From NCBI RefSeq assembly GCF_003732265.1, contig NZ_MOBK01000006.1, positions 806,001 through 870,000 on the forward strand: DNA of 64,000 nucleotides, in the 5' to 3' direction. The translations under genes were made by a program, and so were the position numbers. The notes under the pieces are model-generated. The model made no database searches. It was not told the origin of the DNA and worked only from the letters and a program-made list of their open reading frames with translations. The stretch comes from Pseudomonas brassicacearum (GTDB lineage Bacteria; Pseudomonadota; Gammaproteobacteria; Pseudomonadales; Pseudomonadaceae). This document shows, piece by piece, positions 27,806 to 35,945 of the stretch (positions within the stretch are counted from its first letter, which is position 1; each line of letters opens with the position of its first letter).

Positions 27806-28351
27806 ATGGAAGACTATATTCGGTTCGACCGTTTTATTGATCTGGAAACATCCCTCGAGCAACTTCTTGCTCAGATTCAGGGGGCGCCAATGACGGCAAC
27901 CTGTTGGAAGTGGGCGCTCATCGCTGCTCATTCTGCCCTGCAGGGTGCTGTATGCATTGCGCTTCGAGGCAGCGCAGGTTTTGATACATGGAAGCCGAGT
28001 CACCTCAAGAAGTGGTTAGCGGCGTATGAAAACAGTGAGGATTTACCGGATCCTCAGCTCGACTTCTTTATGGAGCTATTCGACAGACTATTTGGTAAAG
28101 AGTCCGGAATAAATCGGGACTTGATAAGCTGGCTAAATGAGTCCAGAAACAATTTTATTCACTTCAATACAGATCAACTCTCCATAGAGCGCAAATCTAT
28201 TGTTGGTGCAATTGATGAGTCAATATCCGCGATCATTGAGGCACCGACACGCAGCGAGGGGATTTTTTTCTATGAGGAGCGGCAACCCGAGCGTTTCGAC
28301 GCGCTCTGCCAGAGCATACGCGCGAGGCTTAAGGTGTTAGCAGATGCCTAG
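27806..28351 (+). CDS. HEPN-like helical protein, unknown function
   Basis: A 181-residue protein from MEDYIRFDRF, chosen because AAGGG is spaced about 10 nt before it; an ATG six codons earlier is possible. It is mainly helical. The segment WALIAAHSALQGAVCIALRG and the later NESRNNFIHF (R114-X4-H119, with N115) fit the HEPN RNase signature RX4-6H in a helical bundle. The assignment is motif-based and tentative. GC content falls below the core toward the 3' end, consistent with acquired cargo. Confidence 0.7.
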   Translation: MEDYIRFDRFIDLETSLEQLLAQIQGAPMTATCWKWALIAAHSALQGAVCIALRGSAGFDTWKPSHLKKWLAAYENSEDLPDPQLDFFMELFDRLFGKESGINRDLISWLNESRNNFIHFNTDQLSIERKSIVGAIDESISAIIEAPTRSEGIFFYEERQPERFDALCQSIRARLKVLADA

Positions 28352-28396
28352 CAATATGTTTCAGCTCTGCTTCGCCCCTAGTTACTTAGACGTACG

Positions 28397-28463
28397 ATGC
28401 CCCCTCGTGGTCGATTGCTGTCTGTCACGAAGGGCAGCAGTCGACCCATAGCGGACGATCATT
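28397..28463. repeat. Imperfect palindrome, accessory-region family, copy 1
   Basis: The central pair TGGTCGATTGCTGTC / GGGCAGCAGTCGACCCA flanks TGTCACGAA. Outer arms CCCC...GCGGAC are weaker. Related copies are at 29479, 29876 and, degraded, 63645. Confidence 0.75.
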
Positions 28464-28480
28464 TACGCACCCGCCATATT

Positions 28481-29188
28481 TTATTTCTCTTTCCTTATGA
28501 ATGAATCCAATAGCATCTCTGATTTCATTTTTATGGCCCGCCAGTGGCTTAATCGACCACGCACATAGGAGGCTTTCATGAATACCTCGAATTTAGGATG
28601 GAACCAGTATTGATCGCAGACGGCCTGAGCTTTTGGAAAAGTTTCACAATCAAAAACCGCATCAACGGTGTCGTTTTTTTTGCTCCAAAAAACTTCTCGT
28701 CGATAAGGCATGGTTTTAGAGATAATTTGAAATCTAAAAAGCCCAAGTCGCTTATTAAAAATGCTGTTTTGATAATTGTTAATGGCTAACCGTCTGGCTG
28801 CCTCTGATGATAACTCAAAGTTCTCTAGCTCCCGGTATAGTAGTGTTATTAAAATGCCGTCATCTTTTTTGCGTTCATATACATTTAGAGCTGCGTTGCC
28901 TCTATTACTCCCAAGATAATAATTAATTCTTCCCGGCGGGCCAAATTCTGGATAGGTAACTACAAAGCCTATCGCGCTTATTGGGTCGGCGCATCCTTTT
29001 GACGAGTTTTTATAGTCTTCGCCCCCCCAGTAATTAACTCCTTTATACGTGACTGGAAGAAAAGTATACGATGAATCAAAAGCAATGACGTTCCCTGCGA
29101 GCATTCCACATCGCTCATTCGCCGCAGAAAAATTTACTACGCACGTTAATACAAGCAGCAATCCCCGCCATATTTTCTTTCTATCCAT
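28481..29188 (-). CDS. Secreted or periplasmic orphan protein
   Basis: A 235-residue protein with a Sec signal peptide (basic KKIWR, then LLLVLTCVVNFSA, cleavage near SAANE). The mature part is soluble, with Cys residues that could form disulfides (ERCGML, KGCADP, FDCETF, AVCDQY). I recognise no domain. Codon use and AT content differ from the flanking core genes. A periplasmic immunity-protein role would fit size and location but nothing in the sequence proves it. No toxin gene is adjacent. Confidence 0.7.
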   Translation of the reverse strand: MDRKKIWRGLLLVLTCVVNFSAANERCGMLAGNVIAFDSSYTFLPVTYKGVNYWGGEDYKNSSKGCADPISAIGFVVTYPEFGPPGRINYYLGSNRGNAALNVYERKKDDGILITLLYRELENFELSSEAARRLAINNYQNSIFNKRLGLFRFQIISKTMPYRREVFWSKKNDTVDAVFDCETFPKAQAVCDQYWFHPKFEVFMKASYVRGRLSHWRAIKMKSEMLLDSFIRKEK

Positions 29189-29478
29189 ACTTTCACCATG
29201 CCAATTCTTCGTGTCGCATTCGTCGTTTCGATTATTCGTGGATAATAGTCATAAATAATCAGTCTCTTGTCGTTGAAGACTTAGCAGGTTTCAATTTGTT
29301 CAAAGCGTAACTGTTCACAGCGACATGTCAAATCGCCACTACTATAAATTGGCTTCAGACGACCGACGGCAGTGGATATGCTCAAGGGGCCTGCTACAAA
29401 AAAACGACTTTCCCTGCGGTTGACGCACTGAGCCCTCCCAACGATAAAGCCCTAGTCATGACATACATTGGTATCGAG

Positions 29479-29541
29479 AATGTCCGCTTTTGGCCGATTT
29501 CTGCCTGTCGTGAAGGGCAGGAGTCGACCCAAAAGTGGTCT
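29479..29541. repeat. Imperfect palindrome, accessory-region family, copy 2
   Basis: AATGTCCGCTTTTGGCCGAT and its imperfect complement (GTCGACCCAAAAGTGGTC) flank TGTCGTGAA. It lies in a gap of about 390 bp (29189-29576) that otherwise shows no credible gene. Confidence 0.8.
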
Positions 29542-29576
29542 TGTTACATTCATTGGCGGAAGAAGAGTGGTGCTTG

Positions 29577-29795
29577 TTACCTGATCTGAAATATTTCAGA
29601 AATTGCATTCATGGCTTTCTTGCCGTCAGATTCATAAAGGCCATATATTAACTTCTGATCGCTGAGACGATGCAGACGGAAATGGTTGTAGAAAGCCTGA
29701 CCCAAACGCTGGTTCTCGAATGCACCTCTGTCCCAAAGCGCTAAGAACTCATCGTAGGTCGCTCTCTCGATTTCCGGTCTTATTCTACTTTCCAA
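29577..29795 (-). CDS. Small hypothetical protein
   Basis: 72 residues, mixed charge, helical in character (ATYDEFLALWDRGAFENQRLG). It has no signal peptide and no recognised motif. It could be a fragment of a longer gene, since it lies isolated between two palindromic repeats. The ribosome-binding site is weak. Confidence 0.5.
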   Translation of the reverse strand: MESRIRPEIERATYDEFLALWDRGAFENQRLGQAFYNHFRLHRLSDQKLIYGLYESDGKKAMNAISEIFQIR

Positions 29796-29875
29796 TGCAT
29801 GCCTCTATTGATTGTGCGTATGGGCAGGATCCTGCAAAGCCAAAACTGCTGGTGCAAGGCACCTCAATCTGGGTT

Positions 29876-29933
29876 GACCGCTAATGGCCGTTCTCTGCCG
29901 GTCGCGAAAGGCAGAAAACGACCCAATGCGGAC
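29876..29933. repeat. Imperfect palindrome, accessory-region family, copy 3
   Basis: GACCGCTAATGGCCG-TTCTCTGCC and its near-complement GGCAGAAAACGACCC-AATGCGGAC flank GGTCGCGAAA. It is the best-formed stem of the family. Confidence 0.8.
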
Positions 29934-29986
29934 GGTAGGTCTAGAGCTCAAATCGCAGGATGGCTCATCCTCTCGCTTGACATCCG

Positions 29987-30232
29987 TTACTCACCCCATC
30001 CCAGCTCTGCGTAGGATATTTGGTCTTGTTCGGGGAAGTCTGTCTGGTATTCACCCCAAGCCATGAAGGAATAGTATTTGGTCATCGCTTCGAAGTGACT
30101 GTCAGCTTCGACCATCCAGATCAGCTTCGAGTTTGCTGAAAGAAGATTGCGCGCGTCATCACCGTGAACACCCGCCAGGCAGAAAGTCTGGCAACCATCG
30201 GGTTCCAGCCAAAGTTCATGTTTCATATCCAT
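29987..30232 (-). CDS. Small acidic hypothetical protein
   Basis: 81 residues from MDMKHELWLEPDG; the in-frame extension to 30352 starts in a phrase rich in Arg and lacks coding character. The protein is compact, acidic and aromatic-rich (HFEAMTKYYSFMAWGEYQ). It has no recognised catalytic motif and no signal peptide. Stand-alone proteins of this kind recur in Pseudomonas accessory DNA. Confidence 0.6.
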   Translation of the reverse strand: MDMKHELWLEPDGCQTFCLAGVHGDDARNLLSANSKLIWMVEADSHFEAMTKYYSFMAWGEYQTDFPEQDQISYAELGWGE

Positions 30233-30336
30233 AGCTCGTCTTTGCCCGGCTTTATGGTGCCCGAAAGCAGATCGAGTGGCCACTCTTGGCCCGATAGCGG
30301 CCCTCGGCGACAGATACATAGATCGCCGTTTATGTT

Positions 30337-30380
30337 CAAAAGGGGGGTACACCTGAAACGGGTGTGGCCCCCTTTTTATT
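30337..30380 (+). terminator. Strong hairpin at the prophage left border
   Basis: AAAGGGGGGTACACC-TGAAAC-GGGTGTGGCCCCCTTTTT is a long GC stem followed by T residues, and is also partly usable on the minus strand. No plus-strand gene lies just upstream, so it may insulate the element's left end or end transcripts entering from the chromosome. Confidence 0.6.
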
Positions 30381-30483
30381 TGCCCCCGGAAACCACCACC
30401 CCCTAGACTGGCTGACCAGACCCTGGCCCTCTGGTGTTACGCACAGACCAGACCGCCACTTACTCGAAAAGGAAGCGACCTCG

Positions 30484-30789
30484 ATGCCAAGCCCCCATTT
30501 GTCCGCCTTCGACCATTACGAAGAACCGCTGCTGACCCGCGCCCAGGTGCGCGAGCTGGTGAATGCTTTGCCCTTGGCGATCAGCAGAGGCCTGCATGAA
30601 CGCCTCAATGCGGTGCTGGGCGCCCAAGCACCGGGGCCGTACTCCGACGCGCTGGGCGAATTGGAAGCGTACCTGACCGGCTTGGAAGACGCCGGCAGCC
30701 TGCCCTTTGAACACCTGATCCAATTGAAGGCCTATGCCATGATCGGCTGGAAAGCCTGGCGCGCCGGCTTTGCCGCGCTAATGGTGTGA
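30484..30789 (+). CDS. Phage-associated hypothetical protein
   Basis: A 101-residue helical protein from MPSPHLSAFDHYEE, with AAGGAAG upstream. GC-rich, like the phage genes that follow. The next ORF starts 2 bp after its stop. It has no recognised domain. It lies outside the integrase, between it and the chromosome. Confidence 0.65.
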   Translation: MPSPHLSAFDHYEEPLLTRAQVRELVNALPLAISRGLHERLNAVLGAQAPGPYSDALGELEAYLTGLEDAGSLPFEHLIQLKAYAMIGWKAWRAGFAALMV

Positions 30790-30791
30790 GC

Positions 30792-31052
30792 ATGAGCACG
30801 TCTCACAGCAACGGCGGCGATCCGTTAGCGCCGCTGAACTTGCCGGCGGCAATCCGCGTCCAGGGCAGCAAGTTGCTGTGCGCGATCCGCAGCGCGGCGA
30901 CCCTGCTGGACGCCCTGCGCGCGGCGGACCGCGCCGAAGGTTTTGTCCTTGGCATCGAAACCCTGCGCGCGCTGAACCCAGAGGACATCGAAGGCCTGTA
31001 CCTGGTGTTTGACCGGGCTTTTCAAGTCCGACAAGCAGAACTGAGCGCATGA
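30792..31052 (+). CDS. Phage-associated hypothetical protein
   Basis: 86 residues, mainly helical (SAATLLDALRAADRAEGFVLGIETLRALNPEDIEGLYLVFD). A GTG two codons earlier overlaps the previous stop and could also be used. It overlaps the next start by 4 bp, so three small genes form one operon. No function recognised. Confidence 0.65.
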   Translation: MSTSHSNGGDPLAPLNLPAAIRVQGSKLLCAIRSAATLLDALRAADRAEGFVLGIETLRALNPEDIEGLYLVFDRAFQVRQAELSA

Positions 31053-31300
31053 TCGGCGGGGCGATCCAGTCGGATGTGCTGCTAGCCCTGGTCGAGCAAC
31101 ACGCGATCCGTGAAGCGGTGGTCAGCCGGGTGGCCGGCAACAATCAGCAATGGACCCTGGCCGTGCGCCTCGGCGGTCCCACGTCGCGCCTGATCCCGGT
31201 GCGCTCACGCCGCGAGCCGTTGCGCACCTGGGCCAGCCTGACGGCGGTTGGCAAGTTTGCCGACACCATCGGACTGCGCGGGTTTAGTGTGGAGCTGTAA
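31049..31300 (+). CDS. Phage/plasmid-type small hypothetical protein
   Basis: An 83-residue basic protein with mixed strands and helices. It overlaps the previous gene by 4 bp and its 3' end overlaps the convergent integrase by 17 bp. Proteins of this small size beside integrases often affect partition or excision, but I see no diagnostic motif. Confidence 0.6.
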   Translation: MIGGAIQSDVLLALVEQHAIREAVVSRVAGNNQQWTLAVRLGGPTSRLIPVRSRREPLRTWASLTAVGKFADTIGLRGFSVEL

Positions 31301-32468
31301 CGGGTGACAGCTTTAACGCCAGTTGCAGCATGCCGACCACATCCGGTCCGTCCTCATTGATCCACGTCCCATAGTGCTGGCGAATCATATTGCCGTTGGT
31401 GTGTCCCATTTGTTCGGCAATCCAATCGATTGAGGCAATGCCGGTGGTCAGCAACTGACTGGCGTAGGTGTGCCGGCACTGCCCGGGCCCCCGGTAGCGA
31501 ACCCCAGCGGCCAGCAAATGCGCCTTAAAGAAGCGGTCGCGCACGACAAAGTCGTTGACGTGCGGCAGCCCGCTTTTGGTGTTCAGGAACACAAAGTGCA
31601 GGGTGTGTTTGCGCACCGTCTTGTTGTCGCGCTCGACGATCTCCACGGTTTCCGCTTTCCTTTTCCGGTTCAGCGCATCGATCTTCTGCAGCGCCTCCCA
31701 GGCGGGGGCGAGGAGTCGAACCTTGCGCGTCGAGCGCCGGGTTTTCGTCACCCGGTAGGCCCCACGCACCTTGGACCGGCGAAAGGTCACCGTGCCGTGC
31801 GCCAAATCGACATCCTCCCAGGCCAGGGCGATCGTCTCCGAGACCCGAGGCCCCGCCCATAACATGAACTGCACCATCAACAGCTCGTGCGTGCGCAGGG
31901 TCGGGGTGGCGAGGATCTGTTGGATTTCGGCGCGGGTGAACGGATCCGGTGCCTCGGGATCCGGCAGGCGCACCATCAAACCCTCAGTCGGATCGTGGGC
32001 GACTTTCATCCGCGTGCGGTACAGGCGGAACACTTGGCGCACGTTGCTGATGATGTCGCGGATGGTCTTGTTCTTCAGTGTTTTCGACAGGGTGTCCTGA
32101 ATCCACACCTGCAGGTCCAGGTGATCGATCTGGTTGATCTGTACCTTGCCCCAGCGCGGCCGCACATGCACCTCGGCCTTGTTGGCATACCCTCGATAGC
32201 TCGAAGCGGCCACGCTGTTGGCCTTGATCTTCAACCACAGGTCCAGATAGTGACCAAAGGTGTTTTCCACCAGCCTGGACGAATGGGGAAAGTGCCGGGC
32301 GTAATCAAAGGTGCCGCTCTGGATCTCGTATTCGATGATGTCGATCACGCGCCTGGCCTGGGCCACGGTGGCCGGCGTGTTCCCCCCAGGGATGGCTTCG
32401 CGGCATTTCTCCCCGTTGTGTTGAAAATAGATTCTCACGGAATTACCGCGAGCTTCGACCCCACTCAT
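31284..32468 (-). CDS. int: Tyrosine recombinase (phage integrase)
   Basis: A 394-residue integrase from MSGVEARGNSVRIYF; in-frame upstream Met codons extend it without family likeness. The N-terminal arm-binding domain (about 1-65, DUF3596-like) is followed by a SAM-like core-binding domain (about 65-165) and the catalytic domain. Catalytic residues seen are R208 (GPRVSET), R332 and H333 (GQCRHTYAS), H356 (MGHTN) and the nucleophile Y366 (RQHYG). The His that usually precedes R332 by three is Gly. It catalyses integration and excision; the target site was not determined. Confidence 0.92.
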   Translation of the reverse strand: MSGVEARGNSVRIYFQHNGEKCREAIPGGNTPATVAQARRVIDIIEYEIQSGTFDYARHFPHSSRLVENTFGHYLDLWLKIKANSVAASSYRGYANKAEVHVRPRWGKVQINQIDHLDLQVWIQDTLSKTLKNKTIRDIISNVRQVFRLYRTRMKVAHDPTEGLMVRLPDPEAPDPFTRAEIQQILATPTLRTHELLMVQFMLWAGPRVSETIALAWEDVDLAHGTVTFRRSKVRGAYRVTKTRRSTRKVRLLAPAWEALQKIDALNRKRKAETVEIVERDNKTVRKHTLHFVFLNTKSGLPHVNDFVVRDRFFKAHLLAAGVRYRGPGQCRHTYASQLLTTGIASIDWIAEQMGHTNGNMIRQHYGTWINEDGPDVVGMLQLALKLSPVTAPH

Positions 32469-32574
32469 GTAAACCCCTAACGCTGTACTCGTGTATCGAC
32501 AGTCTGACGATCGGAAACAAAAAGGCCCGTTTCCGGGCCCAGTATCTGGAGGCGCAACTTCTAGTGGACGCGGC

Positions 32575-32745
32575 TTAGCGCTTGGGCGGTGGGTGGCGCA
32601 GATGGGCATTGATCCGTTGCCGCTGCCGGCTGCATTTCAGATGGCTGCCCTGGGCGCGCCACTTGCCGCACTGGTCGCACCGGCTGGTGTAGTCGATGTT
32701 CCAGGGAAAGCGCGGCGCCCCATGGGCGGTCGGTCGATCCGACAT
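32575..32745 (-). CDS. Small zinc-ribbon-like phage protein
   Basis: 56 residues from MSDRPTAHGAPRF. The motif CDQCGKW, with a further Cys and a His-rich basic tail (KCSRQRQRINAHLRHPPPK), suggests a metal-bound or nucleic-acid-binding mini-protein. Its ATG overlaps the stop of the 26-codon ORF upstream (TAATG), so it is probably translated by coupling. It lies between the primase and integrase genes. Confidence 0.6.
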   Translation of the reverse strand: MSDRPTAHGAPRFPWNIDYTSRCDQCGKWRAQGSHLKCSRQRQRINAHLRHPPPKR

Positions 32746-32825
32746 TACGATCGCTCCCCATGGCAGCGGAATGGGGGCTGCTGGGCGGGCTCGCCGGCGT
32801 TGCCCATCAACACTTGAATTTGCAT
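32745..32825 (-). CDS. 26-residue coupled micro-ORF
   Basis: MQIQVLMGNAGEPAQQPP begins this ORF, which ends CHGERS. It is preceded by AAAGGAGAG with an ideal 8-9 nt spacing, the strongest ribosome-binding site nearby. The primase stop codon immediately precedes that site. Its TAA overlaps the next ATG by one base. It is either a true micropeptide or a leader that sets translation of the zinc-ribbon gene. Confidence 0.5.
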   Translation of the reverse strand: MQIQVLMGNAGEPAQQPPFRCHGERS

Positions 32826-32840
32826 GGGTCGTACTCTCCT

Positions 32841-35636
32841 TTAGGCCTTGAATGTCCAGCACTTCACGGTCGTCGGCCGGGGCAGTGAACACGGGTTGCG
32901 GTTGTTCAATGCGGCACGCACGGCGCTGTGAACGGCCTTGTTGCTGTCCAGGAACTTGTGGGAGCGGGACTCTTTGAGCAGGTCACGCAGGGTGGCCACG
33001 TCCGCCAGCTTCTGTTTGTGTTCGGCGGCGCGCTCGCTGAATTCGTTGAGGTTGATGGCGATGACGCTCAGGTCACTGCTGTGATCGACCACCGGGTCTT
33101 CACTGAGTGATTCGAGGTAGTCGTACACCTCCCAAAACTCGGCCACGGCCGGGTGGTCGGAGCTGATCGAGGCCTGGCGCTCGATCGCCATCCGCACGAT
33201 CTGGCGTTGGGTCGCCGCGACCTGGGGCTCGTCCAGTTTCAGGATCAAACGCAAGGCATCGAGCAGCGACAGCAGTTGCGCGTGGTTCTTGCTGATGCGC
33301 TCGACGCGGATGTACCCGCGCAGGTCATAACCGCAGCTGCGACAGTTGCCTTGCTCGCCTGGGAATTCGCTGCCGCAGGCGAAGCAGTGGGTGTGCAGGC
33401 GGCGCAGCTTGGCTTCGTGCTCGGGCATGCGCTGGGCGAACAGTTCGAGGATGGCGGATTCTTTGCCCACCGCTCGAATCAGGAAGTGGCTCAACGTGCC
33501 ACCGCCCAGGGCGTTCAACTTGTCCGCTGCCACACGGCTGTGTGGGGTGACGATCGGCCGGATAAAGTGCAGTTTCACGATCCGGGTCATGATCGCCTCG
33601 TGGGCGACCACTGCGGCGTTCTGGCTGATGGCGATCGTCCCGCGAAACGGTGGTTCATAGGTTTCGTTGCCGGCTGTCTTCACGCCTTTGGTGGCCAGGG
33701 TGCCGCCACCGTAGAAGTCTTTGAGTTCGTCCCACTCAAACGTCTTGGCGTGCGATCGATCATCGCCATGACGGTCGGCTTCAAGGAACACGACGGGCAT
33801 GCCCGACACCTGGCCCATCAGTCGCGAGCGACCGGCTTTGGTCGACTTCATCGGGTCAAAGCCTTCATAGCCTTCGCGGCCGAGCAGTTTCCACAGCAGG
33901 TTGAGCAAGGTGGTCTTGCCGGCGCCGGCCTCACCGGTGGCTTCCAGGAACGGAAACGATTGGTAGCGTCCACGGATCTGCTCACAGAACAGTGAACCGA
34001 AAAAGAACACCAGGGCTACCAGACCTTGGGCACCGAAGCAGGTCCACAGCAACGGCAGCCATGCCTCGTTGAAGTCTTTGCCCTCGCGCTGCAGCTTGAT
34101 GGGCACGCCTTTCTGCAGCGTCTTCAGGCGCAGTTTTCCGAACTCGAAATAGTCCTCGCTGTTGACCTTGTAGGAGACGCCATCCTTGATCGCAATGTCG
34201 CCGTAGACATAGCAGCCGTATTCCTTGCTGTAGCCCACGTAATCGATCGTCGAGACGGTTTTGATGCCGAACAGCTGATCCTTCATGAGTTTGTCCAGTT
34301 GTTGACCGCTCCCGGTGTACATGGCGCCAGCCGCCATACCGAGCAGTCTTTTTTTAAATTCGCTGGCCGCTGACAGCTGGCCGCTGGTGAAGGTGTTCTT
34401 CACGCTTTCGGAGTCGTGCGGGAAGTCGACGCGCAGGTAGTACCAGGACTCGTCCGTGACTTCGTTGCGCTGGAAATACAGGGCTTGTGGGTAGCAGTTG
34501 GCGATCTCGACCACGCTCCCTGATTGCTGCAGTGCCTTTTCGCGTTGCTGTGCTTGATTGAGCAACTGGTCGTCGTGGTTCTCGCTGTCCTCGATGTCCT
34601 GCATCGCCCGGTTGAATTTCTCCATGTCCAACTTGAACCAGTAGAGGCGGCTGCCGAAGCCCAGGTGGAATTCACCGCGCTTGTTCCAGTCGTACATCAG
34701 CAGCGCTTTCTCGGCGGCACTCTCGGCCAGCAACAGGGCACCCTGGTGACGCGCTTGTTTGAGATCAGCCGCGACCTGGTCGGCGCGTGCGCTGTCGTCT
34801 TCAATGAAGTCCCAACGCTGGTGCAGATCGTTCCAGTCGGTCTTGCGGCCGTCACGAAGCGGGATCTGGGCCGCCTCGCAGACGTACCCCAAGGCTCGCG
34901 CTTGTTTCGCCCAGCGCTTGGTGTAGGCGTGGGCACCCGATTCGTTGTCGAGGGCCCACACCAGCGTGGGCAGCTTCCCTTCGCGGTCACGGGCGAGCGC
35001 TCGCAGTGACTCTTCAGGAAAGGCATTCGAGGACATGGCCGACACCGCGACGATGTCGTTGTGCACCAGGGCGATGGCGTCAAAGATGCCTTCGACAATC
35101 CAGATCTCTTTCGCTTCCAGCAGATCCACACAGGGTGGGCACCACCAGACGCCGCGATAGCTGTCCTTCGATTTGAAGCGGGCTTTCATCTTTCCGAAAC
35201 GGTGCGGTTGGTCGATCAGGCGTTCCCACCAGCCGCCTTTCTCCAAGGCAAAGCGAACCGTGGCGCTGCCGGCGTTGTGTTCGCCCGAGTAGAAACTTTC
35301 CTGGGTGAACCAGCCCTGGATCAGCTCGATGCGAAACCCCCGGGCAAACTCCAAGTAGGCGCGGGCGGTGGCGTTCGGGTGTTGATCGGTTGCCGGTGCG
35401 CGCTTGCTCCAGTCCTCAAACAGATCGTCGTACAGCTCCTTCACATGCAAGGTGTGAGCGCACTTTTCAGGTCTACCGCAGATCACCAGCCAGGGGGCCG
35501 AAAACCGTGTGTACAGAGTTTTCTGGCGGCATTTCGGGCAGGTGCCGCCGCGCATGTAGTCAGTGCTTGCCCGGTGCTTAAGTCCGTAATCGTTTTTCAG
35601 GCGTTCGATCACGTCGCTGCGCAGTTGCTCTTTCAT
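32841..35636 (-). CDS. Phage primase-helicase (toprim + AAA)
   Basis: A 931-residue replication protein. The N-terminal CHC-type zinc finger CPKC...CGRPEKC (about 33-60) is followed by a TOPRIM domain with the acidic IVEGIFDAIAL (about 178-188) and a late D...D. A helicase-like AAA domain has Walker A GEAGAGKTT (about 566-574) and LEADRHGDD as a probable Walker B. A second zinc ribbon, CFACGSEF...CRSCGYD, lies after the helicase. It would prime and unwind phage DNA. It lies in the leftward early operon. Confidence 0.85.
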   Translation of the reverse strand: MKEQLRSDVIERLKNDYGLKHRASTDYMRGGTCPKCRQKTLYTRFSAPWLVICGRPEKCAHTLHVKELYDDLFEDWSKRAPATDQHPNATARAYLEFARGFRIELIQGWFTQESFYSGEHNAGSATVRFALEKGGWWERLIDQPHRFGKMKARFKSKDSYRGVWWCPPCVDLLEAKEIWIVEGIFDAIALVHNDIVAVSAMSSNAFPEESLRALARDREGKLPTLVWALDNESGAHAYTKRWAKQARALGYVCEAAQIPLRDGRKTDWNDLHQRWDFIEDDSARADQVAADLKQARHQGALLLAESAAEKALLMYDWNKRGEFHLGFGSRLYWFKLDMEKFNRAMQDIEDSENHDDQLLNQAQQREKALQQSGSVVEIANCYPQALYFQRNEVTDESWYYLRVDFPHDSESVKNTFTSGQLSAASEFKKRLLGMAAGAMYTGSGQQLDKLMKDQLFGIKTVSTIDYVGYSKEYGCYVYGDIAIKDGVSYKVNSEDYFEFGKLRLKTLQKGVPIKLQREGKDFNEAWLPLLWTCFGAQGLVALVFFFGSLFCEQIRGRYQSFPFLEATGEAGAGKTTLLNLLWKLLGREGYEGFDPMKSTKAGRSRLMGQVSGMPVVFLEADRHGDDRSHAKTFEWDELKDFYGGGTLATKGVKTAGNETYEPPFRGTIAISQNAAVVAHEAIMTRIVKLHFIRPIVTPHSRVAADKLNALGGGTLSHFLIRAVGKESAILELFAQRMPEHEAKLRRLHTHCFACGSEFPGEQGNCRSCGYDLRGYIRVERISKNHAQLLSLLDALRLILKLDEPQVAATQRQIVRMAIERQASISSDHPAVAEFWEVYDYLESLSEDPVVDHSSDLSVIAINLNEFSERAAEHKQKLADVATLRDLLKESRSHKFLDSNKAVHSAVRAALNNRNPCSLPRPTTVKCWTFKA

Positions 35637-35639
35637 GGG

Positions 35640-35873
35640 TTACTTCGCTTTCTTGAGGCAGAGGGTGAGGGCGCCGATCAGGTGTTTCTGAGCGGCCATC
35701 ACGGGGCAGTTGGCGAGGATTGAGCCGTGGCGTAGTCCATCGGGAATCAGGCGGTATTGATCTGCGTACCAGAGTTCGTTGAAGTTGAGACGGTACTGCT
35801 CGCGCAGGTTGGCCAAGAGCGCTTGAGCCTCTAGAGGCGTCAGTTTTGCGTTGATGTTCAGGGCGTTTTCCAT
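35640..35873 (-). CDS. Small phage early protein
   Basis: 77 residues from MENALNINAK, with GAGG upstream. It has a compact helical make-up and no recognised domain. It ends 3 bp before the primase start, so it is co-translated with it. Confidence 0.65.
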   Translation of the reverse strand: MENALNINAKLTPLEAQALLANLREQYRLNFNELWYADQYRLIPDGLRHGSILANCPVMAAQKHLIGALTLCLKKAK

Positions 35874-35945
35874 CGTCAAACCTCAATTTCGGGCGCAGCT
35901 CACCCAAACCCACGGCGGTGGGACAGGGGATTTATGGGGTGGGAA

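Noticed and set aside
28598..28789. A 63-codon plus-strand frame
   Set aside because: Antisense to the exported orphan protein; Phe/Lys/Ile-rich shadow of an AT-rich gene.
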